Below are positions 53,711 to 62,395 of a stretch of 64,000 nucleotides of DNA, one piece after another. The first letter of the stretch is position 1, and each line of letters opens with the position of its first letter. Both the position numbers and the translations under genes were made by a program. The stretch is taken from NCBI RefSeq assembly GCF_007273535.1, contig NZ_RIBP01000004.1:2952001-3016000 (forward strand). The letters run 5' to 3'. The notes below the pieces were generated by a model, which worked only from the letters and a program-made list of their open reading frames with translations, did not search any database and had not been told where the DNA came from. Origin of the DNA: Niallia circulans. Lineage in GTDB: Bacteria > Bacillota > Bacilli > Bacillales > Cytobacillaceae.

Positions 53711-54583
53711 TTACTTGATTTGCATCCATGTATCCACATAATGAACAGCAAGATTAACGTTTTCTTGCGGATATGCTTTTGCTACTTTTGCAAGCTCGTT
53801 TTTCATATATGTTTTACTTTTTTCATAAAAGCTTATATTAGAACCCTCTGCTGACTCACCAGTTTCGACACCAATATTGATTGCTTTTCCAGCATCCTTC
53901 GCATATTGCACTTCTGTTTTCACAAGTGAATTAATGCCGTTTGCACCTGTTGCTGTATTTCTGTATGCCATAATAGTGACAGCATCAGTATTTTTGATTG
54001 CCCATTTTGCAAGATTGCTTTTTCCATATGTGTTGGCAAATGTAATTTCGTCAAACCAAAATGGCATATCAATGCTTAAATCTAAGCTTAATTTAGAACT
54101 TAACTGACTGCTGCGTTTAATCAGCTTTTGATAAGCTAGGACAACAGCATCTCTGTCTGTGTTCCATTCTGTTAATATATACGGTTCAACATCAAAATGT
54201 ACACCATTGAAGCGTTGATTTGCAGCGCTGCTCTTTTGGTAATTCTTAAGCCATGCGAACATGCTGTCCGCATATGCTTGTCCGCCTGCCAATGCCCATT
54301 TCGCAGCACCATCTAATGCATGAACACTGATGCTTTTTGCTGTAGCTTTGGCAATAAATTGTTGATATGTTTTTCGTTCAACCTCTTGGTCAATTTGCAG
54401 GTAGACGTCTGTCACATTGTTTTTCACAAGGAAATTAATGACTTTATTTTGTCCAGCTGCAGTTGTTAGTGACCATGGATTCCAGATCCAAGTTGCATTT
54501 GTTTTGCTGTTTGCAGCAGCATTTGTATGAATAGAAGGTAGCATTAAGCCCACCACCAAAATTAAAATTGCTAGTTTCTTCAT
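53711..54583 (-). CDS. Secreted glycoside hydrolase-like protein under c-di-GMP riboswitch
   Basis: 290 aa. A signal peptide (MKKLAILILVVGLMLPSIHTNAAA, cleavage near residue 24) marks export. The mature protein looks like a TIM barrel: TWIWNPWSL, NVTDVYLQID, SISVHALDG, FNGVHFDVEPYIL (DxE at a strand end, as in GH18-like active sites), LDLSIDMPFW, DAVTIMAYRNTA, INIGVETG. It probably acts on an extracellular or wall polysaccharide; substrate unknown. The ribosome binding site AAGGAG lies within a 10-bp helix downstream of a c-di-GMP-I aptamer. Confidence 0.82.
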   Translation of the reverse strand: MKKLAILILVVGLMLPSIHTNAAANSKTNATWIWNPWSLTTAAGQNKVINFLVKNNVTDVYLQIDQEVERKTYQQFIAKATAKSISVHALDGAAKWALAGGQAYADSMFAWLKNYQKSSAANQRFNGVHFDVEPYILTEWNTDRDAVVLAYQKLIKRSSQLSSKLSLDLSIDMPFWFDEITFANTYGKSNLAKWAIKNTDAVTIMAYRNTATGANGINSLVKTEVQYAKDAGKAINIGVETGESAEGSNISFYEKSKTYMKNELAKVAKAYPQENVNLAVHYVDTWMQIK

Positions 54584-54590
54584 TATATAT

Positions 54591-54632
54591 ACTTCTCCTT
54601 AAGAAAAGCCTAGACCAATCCAAAGGAGAAGT
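54591..54632 (-). promoter_or_regulatory. Ribosome-binding-site-sequestering helix (expression platform)
   Basis: On the minus strand ACTTCTCCTT (54632-54623) is perfectly complementary to AAGGAGAAGT (54600-54591), which contains the ribosome binding site of the secreted protein, 8 nt before its ATG. The loop is 22 nt. The first arm starts 3-4 nt after the aptamer, so ligand state can plausibly decide whether the helix forms. No T-run follows, pointing to translational control. Confidence 0.8.
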
Positions 54633-54635
54633 CTG

Positions 54636-54716
54636 GCAGCCTGGCAGCCATTCGTTTTGATAAACGGTTAGGCCCATAGCTTTGCGTCCTTGCTTTTCAA
54701 CAAGTTTGCCCTTTTC
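54636..54716 (-). promoter_or_regulatory. c-di-GMP-I (GEMM) riboswitch aptamer
   Basis: The minus strand reads GGGCAAAC, then the P2 hairpin TTGTTGAAAAGCAA with a GAAA tetraloop, GGACGCAAAGCTATGGGCCTAA, then the P3 region CGTTTATCAAAACG and AATGGCTGCCAGG. The GGACGCAAAGC...GGGCCTAA core and the tetraloop/receptor arrangement are the hallmark of the GEMM-I class that binds cyclic di-GMP. Confidence 0.93.
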
Positions 54717-54737
54717 AGATATTTTTTAGTTAGTTAT

Positions 54738-54743
54738 ATTATA
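54738..54743 (-). promoter_or_regulatory. -10 box of the c-di-GMP riboswitch transcript
   Basis: A perfect TATAAT on the minus strand about 22 bp before the aptamer. The -35 region at 17 bp (TAGGAA) is a weak match. Confidence 0.5.
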
Positions 54744-54878
54744 GCGTGTTTCATTCTTTTTTCCTAGTACTTTTCTCACAAAGAATGAAATGAAAATTAT
54801 GGAAGAACTGTGATAAATGCATTTATCATAAGCTAATCATTAAGTAATCATTTTCTAGTTAACATAATAAAATTATAA

Positions 54879-55319
54879 TCACCTGTCTTCAATCGCTTTA
54901 CAAACCCCAATCGTTAATTCCTGCGTAATTTCATCTAATTTCGGCTCAAGTACACTATTAACCATCGGTGCAAATGTACCAAATGCATTTATTTCCAAAT
55001 AACCAGTCATTTTTGTTTGTGTTTCTCCGACTTGCTGTGCTGAAAAATAACCGCTCCCGATAAATTTTTCATTTATGCCTGTCAGCTTGAAAGAAACTTG
55101 AGATGGTTCCTCCCATTTCAGTATATCTATCCGTAAAGAGATTTTTTTCTTTATGAAGCCAATATCTGTCTTAAACTCCCATGTTGAAACTAAATCAGAG
55201 ATAATCTGATGCTGAATATAACCAGGAACTAACGGAGCCCAATTATCCATCGACCTGACAAAATCCCACACCCTTTCAAGGGGAGCTTTAACAACTATAC
55301 TATGCTTTTTGCTAGGCAT
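54879..55319 (-). CDS. SRPBCC-fold (CoxG-like) protein
   Basis: 146 aa. The START/SRPBCC helix-grip pattern is clear: an N-terminal strand then VKAPLERVWDFVRSMDNWAPLVPGY, central beta strands ending KMTGYLEINAFGTFAPM, and a C-terminal helix (LDEITQELTIGVCKAIE). Similar to CoxG/polyketide cyclase-like proteins that bind hydrophobic ligands or lipids. Function unknown. AAGGAAG before ATG. Confidence 0.82.
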   Translation of the reverse strand: MPSKKHSIVVKAPLERVWDFVRSMDNWAPLVPGYIQHQIISDLVSTWEFKTDIGFIKKKISLRIDILKWEEPSQVSFKLTGINEKFIGSGYFSAQQVGETQTKMTGYLEINAFGTFAPMVNSVLEPKLDEITQELTIGVCKAIEDR

Positions 55320-55429
55320 TGCTCACACTTCCTTCTTTTCATGTCTATTACTATGCATATTCATATAGGAAGAAAGTATGTTTAGCAAAAAGGATTTTTA
55401 CTTAGTTAACATAATATTATTATCGTGAC

Positions 55430-56386
55430 TTAGTTGAAGTAATCTGACAATTCCATTTCCATTGCTTTTTCCTTCTGATCATCAGACACATGTGTATATT
55501 TTTGAGTTGTGTTTAAATTGGTGTGTCCTAGCAGCTCTTGAATTGTACGAATATCTCGTCCATCCCTGACGAGATGTGTCGCAAAGCTATGACGCAGCTT
55601 ATGGCTGGAAATCGACTTTTGCTTCCAATTGTATTCTGGGTATTCCTGTTCAATACTGTTACAAATTCGCTCGGTTATTTCCTGTATCCGCCTTCTAGAA
55701 ATCCTTTTTCCTCGTCTTGAGATGAACAAGGCATCCTCATTTCCTCGCATCGGCAGAATTCTATCTTCCTTTATATAAGACATTAACTCCTCATAAAGCT
55801 TTATAGGCAACGGAATATATCTTGTTTTATTACCTTTTCCTAACACCTGCAGTCCTCTTTTTGCTGGTTGAATCGAGGATATATTTAATATATGTATCTC
55901 AGAAACACGCAATCCAGCAAAAGCCATCAGGCCCATCATCACTTTATTTCTTTTTTGATGCTGCTTTTGAGATACAATGCTGATCATATCAAAAAACGCC
56001 TTCAGTTCATCCTTCTCTAAATAACTCGGCAATTTTCCTTTTTGTTCCTTCGCGCTTTCTAACTCAGCAGCAATGTTTTTATCAAGTAAGTCATAATCCA
56101 TTAAGCACTTAAAAAATGATCTTAATGCCGTCAGTCGTCTATTCCTTGATGTAGCACTATTGCCCCGCTTTGTTTTCAATTCATTCATGAATAGGGTTAT
56201 ATGCAGCTTTTTTACTTCATGCAATTCTACCTTTTCTGCTTTTTTCCGAGTCATAAATTCTAAAAATAAGTATATATCGCGTACATAGTTTTCCATTGTG
56301 AACTTGCTGTAGTCTTTATTATCCATTTCTGTTTTAAAGATAGTGACTTCTTCCTCATACCATTCTGCTAATAAACGATTATCCAT
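55430..56386 (-). CDS. Tyrosine recombinase (XerC/XerD-like integrase)
   Basis: 318 aa. An N-terminal SAM-like core-binding domain (about 15-110) precedes the catalytic domain with Arg in AGLRVSEIH, His and Arg in [14 protein letters not shown], His in [12 protein letters not shown] and the nucleophile Tyr in QKYTHVS. Size and architecture match XerC/D, but position and sequence suggest an additional chromosomal or element-borne recombinase. No att site, excisionase or phage genes adjoin it. The ribosome binding site is weak (AGAG). Confidence 0.9.
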   Translation of the reverse strand: MDNRLLAEWYEEEVTIFKTEMDNKDYSKFTMENYVRDIYLFLEFMTRKKAEKVELHEVKKLHITLFMNELKTKRGNSATSRNRRLTALRSFFKCLMDYDLLDKNIAAELESAKEQKGKLPSYLEKDELKAFFDMISIVSQKQHQKRNKVMMGLMAFAGLRVSEIHILNISSIQPAKRGLQVLGKGNKTRYIPLPIKLYEELMSYIKEDRILPMRGNEDALFISRRGKRISRRRIQEITERICNSIEQEYPEYNWKQKSISSHKLRHSFATHLVRDGRDIRTIQELLGHTNLNTTQKYTHVSDDQKEKAMEMELSDYFN

Positions 56387-56443
56387 CTCTAATAAACCAC
56401 CAATCTTCGACTTTTATCTATTATTTATTATACTATATTCCTT

Positions 56444-56476
56444 AAAAAACCGCACATAAGAGATATTATGCGCGGT
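56444..56476 (-). terminator. Hairpin with T-run upstream of the recombinase
   Basis: ACCGCGCATAA...TTATGTGCGGT (one mismatch) followed by TTTTTT on the minus strand. It stops leftward readthrough, or acts as an attenuator in the recombinase leader if its promoter lies further right. Confidence 0.5.
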
Positions 56477-56599
56477 TATGCAGTCAAAACTGCTACAAAG
56501 GAATTAAGTTAGCATCTGCGTGTTATGACCTATTTAATTTATTGTATTTTATTGGGATAATTAGTAGAAATAACAAGCTTTCTAAAGCTTACATATGAG

Positions 56600-56905
56600 G
56601 TGTTTCCAATCAAGATTCTCTTTTGGACAATTGGTATTTTAAATTTAGCTGATGGAATATTGACATATATCGGAATGCATCTCCAACTGATTGGTGAAGC
56701 AAATCCGTTAATGAGTTCCGTTTGGGAGCTGTCTCCTTATTTGTTTTTATGCTGTAAAATCGGTTTATCCATTTTCCTGTTTATTCTCGCCGCATATTTC
56801 ACAACGAAGCATGTGAAAACATGGAGAATAATTCTATCTGTACCACTGCTATTATATGTAAGCATATTTGCTGTCCACCTTACTTGGATATCATATGCAT
56901 TTTGA
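56600..56905 (+). CDS. DUF5658 family membrane protein
   Basis: 101 aa, three hydrophobic helices. The start LFWTIGILNLADGILTYIGMHLQLIGEANPLMSSVW contains the family's N-LxD-xxxTY...EANPLM pattern. Function unknown. GTG start at 56600 directly after AGG; the site spacing is poor, so the exact start is uncertain. A shared terminator with the convergent STAS gene lies 50 bp downstream. Confidence 0.75.
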   Translation: MFPIKILFWTIGILNLADGILTYIGMHLQLIGEANPLMSSVWELSPYLFLCCKIGLSIFLFILAAYFTTKHVKTWRIILSVPLLLYVSIFAVHLTWISYAF

Positions 56906-56956
56906 AGTTTAATATAATAATATTATGTAAACTAAAGTGGTTAACTTATAAACAAT

Positions 56957-56989
56957 AACTCCTTATCATCAAGATAAGGAGTTTCTTTT
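56957..56989. terminator. Bidirectional terminator
   Basis: AACTCCTTATC-5 nt-GATAAGGAGTT, 11-bp perfect arms, then TTTCTTTT on the plus side. Between the DUF5658 and STAS genes. Confidence 0.8.
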
Positions 56990-56990
56990 A

Positions 56991-58010
56991 TTATATAATT
57001 TTCCTGCCAAGCTGTCCTAATGCATAATGAATGCCGTGCTTTAATGTTTGGAAGCAATCAAATTGTGATAAGTTAATGTTTGCCTGTGATACGACGATGC
57101 TCAATTCTGGTGAAATTCCGACTAAAATTGTTTTTATGCCAATTAAGTTTGCAGCTGAACCGATTTTTTCTAAAAGACTTGCAGTATGCTGGCTAATATC
57201 TCGGTCCAAACCAGTTAAGTCTAACACTAAATAACTTGCTTTGTACTGAGGTAAATTATTAAGAGTATTTGTTACAAGTAATTCTGACCGATCTTCGTCG
57301 TATTTTCCCAAAAGCGGAACAATGACAATGTCATCATGGACAGGAATAATTGGGGAGGAAATTCTTTTCACAAGGTCTTTCAGCTCTTTTGTTTTTTCCT
57401 CCACAAGCTGCTCCAATTGCGAAATTTGTTCTGATTCTTTTTTTCGTGCCAGTTCATGGATATTGTCTGATACAGTTATTTTGGAAGGGAAATACTTGAT
57501 GATGCTGTATTCATAGCCTTCAAGCTGCTCCTGCACAACCTTATACCAAATATTTGTACCGAATAATTTTGAGAAAATCCCAGCATAATGTGCTGCTAAA
57601 AAATGTCCGCCTTTTTTCTTGCCTTGTGCAAGATTTATTTTATGTTCCCAGCTATCTTTAATATGTGCTGTTAATGTTTTGTTTGTAAAATCCAAATCAT
57701 GGATATCTGCTAAGCCCCAGCCTGCAGATGCATATGTAGCTGTTATGAGAGTTGCTGCTTCTTTCACATCTACATCCTTCATCTTGTCAAAGTAATCACC
57801 AACTACAAGACCTTGTCTAAAGCCTGTAGCTTCAAATACTAAGCTTGAAGCTTCTTCGCCGGAAATTTCCTCAATTGTATCGAAAAAAGTTCTCATCGCA
57901 CTGGAAATCCAGAAAAGCACGGAATCTTGTTGTTCAAAGATAAACCTGCCTTTTTCTAATTCCCATTCAAAATTTAAACCACCAATATTAATAGACGAAT
58001 GCTTACTCAT
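56991..58010 (-). CDS. STAS-domain protein with V4R-like sensor domain, paralogue 2
   Basis: 339 aa, identical in length and domain plan to the protein at 44869. Matching blocks are SVLFWISSAMRTFFDTIEEISGEEAS, EATGFRQGLVVGDYF, ASAGWGLADIHDLDF, DSWEHKI, HYAGIFSKLFGTNIWYKV and the coiled coil ISQLEQLVEEKTKELKDLVKRISSPIIPV. The STAS domain keeps LVLDLTGLD but lacks a Thr in the second RsbR phospho-site region (SPELSIVVSQANI). The ATG at 58010 has AAGGGG 6 nt upstream; the frame is open 15 bp further. Monocistronic. Likely a stressosome-like or RsbR-type signalling protein. Confidence 0.8.
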   Translation of the reverse strand: MSKHSSINIGGLNFEWELEKGRFIFEQQDSVLFWISSAMRTFFDTIEEISGEEASSLVFEATGFRQGLVVGDYFDKMKDVDVKEAATLITATYASAGWGLADIHDLDFTNKTLTAHIKDSWEHKINLAQGKKKGGHFLAAHYAGIFSKLFGTNIWYKVVQEQLEGYEYSIIKYFPSKITVSDNIHELARKKESEQISQLEQLVEEKTKELKDLVKRISSPIIPVHDDIVIVPLLGKYDEDRSELLVTNTLNNLPQYKASYLVLDLTGLDRDISQHTASLLEKIGSAANLIGIKTILVGISPELSIVVSQANINLSQFDCFQTLKHGIHYALGQLGRKII

Positions 58011-58281
58011 CTTAATCCCCTTCATACGCTCATTTTCTTTTTCTCTATTTATGTATATTCACTTTGCATATATACACCTTTTCACCTATTTTTAAACCTT
58101 TATTCGCAACATTTTTTTGTTGATCTCGTTAATTGAATGCTACTATTTCTTTTATGTTTAAGATTCGCCAATAGAATAGTATAACTAATTCGAATCAAAT
58201 TCAATAAAAATTTTTTGTATCCTCTCACCCGTATTGTTTAATAATAAAAATATTATTCATTCATGAAGGAGTGGAGCACGA

Positions 58282-59103
58282 ATGACTGCTTGGGAATTAA
58301 AACAAACGTATCTTAATGTCTCTGGAATTAACTTGTATTGTGAATACATACTAAATGAAAAACCACTGATTGTTCTAATTCACGGGTTTGCATCCTCAAC
58401 CTATACATTTCGCCGAGTTATCCCTTTTCTGCAGGAGCATTATTCAGTTATTGCCATTGACCTTCCTGGCTTTGGAAAAAGTGATAAATCCACCTCATTT
58501 ATTTACAGCTTTCAGAACTATTCGAAGCTACTGCTGGAATGTTTGAACCAATTTGGATACTCTAATTTCCATATCGTAGCACATTCTATGGGAGGACAAA
58601 TAGCCCTCAATATGGCATTGCTCGCTCCTGAGCGAGTAACCAAATTAGTTTTGCTATGCAGCTCTGGTTACTTAAAACGAGCAAGAAAAGCGCTTATTTA
58701 TACTTCTTATTTGCCATTATTTGAAAAATTAGCCTATTATTATGTGCAAAAAAAAGGGGTAAGACACCATTTAAACAATGTCTTCTTTGACAAGTCATTA
58801 ATCAATGATGAAATGATTGAGGAATTCGGCAAACCACTTAATGAAAAAGGATTTTATAAGGCTTTAATCCGCCTTCTTCGTCATCGTGAAGGAGATTTGT
58901 TGCCAAACCAGCTTCAGGATATTCATGTACCTACACTATTAATATGGGGTGAGGAGGATCGCGTTGTTCCATTGGAGATTGGCAAGCGTCTCGTTCGTGA
59001 TTTGCCTGATGCACAGTTAATTACTTATAAAAAAACCGGCCATTTAATTACAGAGGAACAGCCTGAGCTTGTCTTTAAAAATATTATGATGCACATGATT
59101 TAA
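58282..59103 (+). CDS. Alpha/beta hydrolase
   Basis: 273 aa. Catalytic triad Ser102 in VAHSMGGQ, Asp226 in WGEEDRVVP and His254 in KTGHLITEE; oxyanion-hole motif HGFASS at about 34-39. It resembles B. subtilis YugF-type hydrolases of unknown substrate. No signal peptide. ATG with AAGGAGTGG. Single gene. Confidence 0.9.
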   Translation: MTAWELKQTYLNVSGINLYCEYILNEKPLIVLIHGFASSTYTFRRVIPFLQEHYSVIAIDLPGFGKSDKSTSFIYSFQNYSKLLLECLNQFGYSNFHIVAHSMGGQIALNMALLAPERVTKLVLLCSSGYLKRARKALIYTSYLPLFEKLAYYYVQKKGVRHHLNNVFFDKSLINDEMIEEFGKPLNEKGFYKALIRLLRHREGDLLPNQLQDIHVPTLLIWGEEDRVVPLEIGKRLVRDLPDAQLITYKKTGHLITEEQPELVFKNIMMHMI

Positions 59104-59116
59104 CAGCTATTAATAC

Positions 59117-59164
59117 AAAAAAAACTAACTTAAAAGGTTATTCTCTCCGGACCTTCTAAGTTAG
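59117..59164 (-). terminator. Terminator of the glycosyltransferase gene
   Basis: CTAACTTA...TAAGTTAG with an inner AAGG/CCTT stem, followed by eight Ts on the minus strand. Confidence 0.85.
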
Positions 59165-59176
59165 CTATTGATGTGT

Positions 59177-60316
59177 TTAAGAAAGCTTTTCCTTTGCTTC
59201 TTCATAATAAGGCTCCCCAACCTCTAAAATAAATTGAAGAATGTCCTCCGCTGCCTTTGTATTTATAAAATTCCGTTGACTTATTATCATTTTATTTAGC
59301 TTTTCGCCGTTATTGGCGAGTAAATTGCTTAATGTATCTTTAATTTCCTTTGGTTTTTTACAAACTACTCCTAAGTTAAAGTTCTCTGCAAAGCTTGGAT
59401 TATCCTCTTCTTGACCTGGTAATGCACCTGTAATAATAAGTGGTGTATTTGTGGCAATTGCCTCAAACATAACATTCGGGCTCCCTCTTGTAAACGCAAT
59501 ATCAGAGGTTAGCATCAAATCTTGAATGTTTTTTGTAAACCCATATATTTCAACGCGATCACCATATTTGGCTTTTAGTGACATTTCGAGTTTTGTTTTG
59601 AGCGTGACGTTTTTCCCGGCTACAATTTTAACGTTGCATTCGAAATGATTCAAAAGATTTTCGGCGATTTTTTTCATATTCCCAACACCTTCACCACCGC
59701 TCATAATCAAGCATGTTAATGACTGCCCTTCCCTATAAAGCTTGCGCTGATTACAGCTTTTTTGGAAAAAACGCGAACGAACTGGAAACCCGGAAACCTT
59801 TATTTTTTCGTCTGGAATTCCAAATTCAATGCATTTAGTTTGTGCTTCATATGTAGGGCTTATTATGTAATGGGCCCTTTTATCTGCCCAAAGTGGAAAA
59901 ATATTCACAAGGTCAGCAATAAGGGTGAAAAATGGGATGTTGATCTTTTGCTTTTCTAAAATATTTAAGATAGAGCCATTAAAGTTAGGATGAACAGATA
60001 AGATCATATCTGGCTGTATGTCTTCCAGTAATTTGAGAAAGTTTTCCCTGATCAGTAATTCGATAAAGTTATCAACTAAGTGGGGTTTTAGGGCAGAGAG
60101 CTTCCAAATCACCTTCCAAAGCTGTTCTGAATTTCTAATGATGGGCCCGTAGGATTGACCGATTTTTAAAAGCAATCGTTTACCAAGGGAAAATCCATCT
60201 ACTACGAAGATTTCGACACCTTGATACGTTTGGACTTTTTCACATAATGATTCTGTGATACTTTTATGACCATGTCCTGTTATATCAGAAGAAATAATCA
60301 GTAATTTCTTTTCCAT
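59177..60316 (-). CDS. MGDG synthase/UgtP-like glycosyltransferase
   Basis: 379 aa GT28-type, GT-B fold. The N-terminal acceptor domain begins KLLIISSDITGHGHKSITESL (GHG motif of MGDG-synthase-like enzymes), with ADLVNIFPLWADKRAHYIIS. The donor domain has LIMSGGEGVGNM and SDIAFTRGSPNVMFEAIATNTPLIITGALPGQEEDN. The relatives build glucosyl- or galactosyl-diacylglycerol from UDP-sugars at the membrane face. ATG with AAGGGCTG. It follows the YfhP-like gene by 15 bp, so the two are an operon. Confidence 0.87.
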   Translation of the reverse strand: MEKKLLIISSDITGHGHKSITESLCEKVQTYQGVEIFVVDGFSLGKRLLLKIGQSYGPIIRNSEQLWKVIWKLSALKPHLVDNFIELLIRENFLKLLEDIQPDMILSVHPNFNGSILNILEKQKINIPFFTLIADLVNIFPLWADKRAHYIISPTYEAQTKCIEFGIPDEKIKVSGFPVRSRFFQKSCNQRKLYREGQSLTCLIMSGGEGVGNMKKIAENLLNHFECNVKIVAGKNVTLKTKLEMSLKAKYGDRVEIYGFTKNIQDLMLTSDIAFTRGSPNVMFEAIATNTPLIITGALPGQEEDNPSFAENFNLGVVCKKPKEIKDTLSNLLANNGEKLNKMIISQRNFINTKAAEDILQFILEVGEPYYEEAKEKLS

Positions 60317-60331
60317 AAACTCAGCCCTTCT

Positions 60332-61315
60332 TTAAGATGCCGTATTTTTTAACTGTTTGATTACCTGCTTGTATTGTTTTAAGGAGTATAGTGTGCCGAT
60401 AAAGCCTTCATTCATCTTGTGGTCGGATGATACTGCGATGATTGTAAGAATAGGAAAGAACTTATTTGTTCGAAATCGAAGATCCTTCCAATAGACTAGG
60501 TAGCCATTTTTACGTTTTAGTACAAATGGGTAGGCATATTGGGTACTTGATAGAAAATCTGCAACAAGTGGATGGTTTTTACTTTCTGACACTAAGTCAG
60601 GAAATGTAATTTTTTTAACAAGAGAATGGTCAATAGTAAGACTGCTCTTTGCGTAAACACCAAATAAGAAATCTTCCTTCGTTTCGATAATGACATCCCA
60701 TTGAAATAAGGAAATACGAGGAATCATTTTTATGCGTATAGAGTTTTGAAAATGGAGATGCAAATTTCTTTTTACTAACACGGTGGAGATGGCTCGAACA
60801 GCTACGTACAGGAAAATAAAAAGATAAATAGTTAAAAATACCTCACCCATTGGAAAGAATGACAGAAGGGAAAATCCAAACAAATGTACTACTAGAATAG
60901 TTGGATCTACTAATGGGAGCGAATCAAACGCAATCCACTTTTTCGAGAACGGCAGTAAGACCTGTGTTCCATGGACATTAAATAAATCAAAAAACACATG
61001 AAGAATGACTGCTAAGAAAGTCCATAAAAATAAATGGAGAAACGACGCCTCTTGGAAAAAGGCATAAATAATACCTGAAACAGCAATACTCCAAAGAGGT
61101 AACACAAACAAAGAATGGGATGTTGAACGATGATTGCGGATATAACTGCCCTTTCCTTTCATTCGATAAAGATAGTCAAAGTCTGGTGCGTTCGAACCAA
61201 TGACTGTACCGAATAAGACTGCTTGGGACAAAGCATCAGAATTAGCGACAACGGGATCAATATGAGCGAGTGCAGCTAATCCTAAGCCCATTATAATGTG
61301 TGAACTCGTATCCAT
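60332..61315 (-). CDS. yfhP: YfhP-like membrane-bound metal-dependent hydrolase
   Basis: 327 aa. Starts MDTSSHIIMGLGLAALAH, then SNAPDFDYLYRMKGKGSYIRNHRSTSHS, with His/Asp residues that would bind metal (HRSTSHS; VDPTILVVH), followed by several membrane helices (residues about 75-190) and a soluble C-terminal part. This is the LexA-binding, inner-membrane hydrolase family (DUF457). Exact substrate unknown. The ATG at 61315 is 7 nt after AAGGAG. First gene of a unit with the glycosyltransferase, which suggests a role in lipid or envelope metabolism (inference). Confidence 0.9.
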   Translation of the reverse strand: MDTSSHIIMGLGLAALAHIDPVVANSDALSQAVLFGTVIGSNAPDFDYLYRMKGKGSYIRNHRSTSHSLFVLPLWSIAVSGIIYAFFQEASFLHLFLWTFLAVILHVFFDLFNVHGTQVLLPFSKKWIAFDSLPLVDPTILVVHLFGFSLLSFFPMGEVFLTIYLFIFLYVAVRAISTVLVKRNLHLHFQNSIRIKMIPRISLFQWDVIIETKEDFLFGVYAKSSLTIDHSLVKKITFPDLVSESKNHPLVADFLSSTQYAYPFVLKRKNGYLVYWKDLRFRTNKFFPILTIIAVSSDHKMNEGFIGTLYSLKQYKQVIKQLKNTAS

Positions 61316-61331
61316 TTCATCACTCCTTATC

Positions 61332-61348
61332 ATTGTTTAACAAACAAT
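61332..61348. promoter_or_regulatory. Palindrome upstream of yfhP
   Basis: ATTGTTT-aac-AAACAAT, perfect 7-bp arms, 17 bp before the start codon and adjacent to the ribosome binding site. It resembles operator sites of TetR-type repressors, but no regulator gene adjoins. Confidence 0.4.
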
Positions 61349-61808
61349 AATGCTTCCTTCTATGTAAATTAATATGTTTGGGTATTGTCTTCGTTTATAG
61401 TTAATCACCCCCTTCTGTTCTTCATTATATTTGGTATGTGTTCCTTCATTCATGGTTTCATGTAAAGATTATGTTTAGATTCTGAGATATTATTTAAAGT
61501 TACAGGTTAATAGACAGCAGTGATGTTGCTGTATATAAGTCATTTAACTAGTTTAAAGTCTATTATAACTCCATTTAGTTATTCAAAGCACAGCATTTGT
61601 GTTCATATAGCTTTTTCGTTTTAACCAGATGTTACTATCTTATCTAACAAGTTTTTTACATATTTTAGGCGTTCGCTCACTCTGTACCAATAAGCACAGC
61701 ATATAATAGGAGGACAGAATGCTTGGTGCTATTTTTTTAGTGTGTTCATACAATAGGTATAAACAGTACTTCATTGCTTATGTTTAGACGTTTGAAGGAG
61801 GAGCTATA
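61349..61808. other. Divergent intergenic region with a 22-codon leader ORF
   Basis: 460 bp between yfhP and ykuK. Two copies of AAGCACAGCAT occur (about 61587 and 61692). A 22-codon frame (ATG at 61719, stop 61785-61787, MLGAIFLVCS...) has AGGAGG 5 nt upstream, in the same strand as ykuK and 21 bp before it. The rest holds no other candidate. Confidence 0.45.
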
Positions 61809-62345
61809 ATGGCGGAGAAAAGTTGGGCAGATAGGACATTTCAAAATCTTCAAGAAAACTCTATGACATTTGATGTGGTGTTTCAGCGTATTATTAGCTT
61901 CATGGCGAGAAACCCTCGGGGAAATTACCGATTGATGATAGGCACAGATTCACAGGTTCATCCATCTCATACAACCTTTATAACTGGCATTGTCATCCAA
62001 AATAAAGGCAAAGGTGCATGGGCTTGTATTAGAAAGAATATTGTTCCAAGAAAGATGTTAGCATTGCATGAAAAGATTTCTTACGAAACAACATTAACAG
62101 AGGAAGTCGTCTCTTTATTTACTGAGGAAAGAAAAAATACGATGATTGATATCGTACTTCCCTTTATTTATAATGGAGCCACTTTTTCGATGGAAGGCCA
62201 TATCGACATTGGTAGCGGTTCAAGAAATAGAACGAGTGAATTTGTTAATGAAATGGTTGCTCGGATTGAATCAACGGGAATTGAACCGAAAATAAAACCG
62301 GATTCGTTTGTTGCATCAAGTTATGCTAATAAATATACAAAGTGA
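61809..62345 (+). CDS. ykuK: YkuK-family RNase H-like protein (DUF458)
   Basis: 178 aa. The DUF458 fold is marked by YRLMIGTDSQVHPSHTTFITGIVI (first Asp of an RNase H-like active site), KISYETTLTEEVVSLF (Glu), HIDIGSGSRNRTSEFVNEMVARIESTGIEPKIKPDSFVASSYANKYTK (second acidic site and C-terminal block). Function in Bacillus is unproven. ATG with AAGGAGGAG; terminator follows. Confidence 0.92.
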   Translation: MAEKSWADRTFQNLQENSMTFDVVFQRIISFMARNPRGNYRLMIGTDSQVHPSHTTFITGIVIQNKGKGAWACIRKNIVPRKMLALHEKISYETTLTEEVVSLFTEERKNTMIDIVLPFIYNGATFSMEGHIDIGSGSRNRTSEFVNEMVARIESTGIEPKIKPDSFVASSYANKYTK

Positions 62346-62357
62346 TGCTTTGTTACA

Positions 62358-62391
62358 TAAAAAAAGCCTGTCCTTATTAAGAACAGGGCTA
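62358..62391. terminator. Terminator shared by ykuK and the TerC gene
   Basis: AGCCTGT-CCTT-att-AAG-ACAGGGCT with a bulge, preceded by an A-run; T-rich exits on both strands. Confidence 0.8.
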
Positions 62392-62395
62392 ACTT

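Noticed and set aside
55430..56386. Prophage or integrative element around the tyrosine recombinase
   Set aside because: Neighbouring genes are ordinary chromosomal genes; no phage genes, no att-like direct repeats and no tRNA gene are visible.
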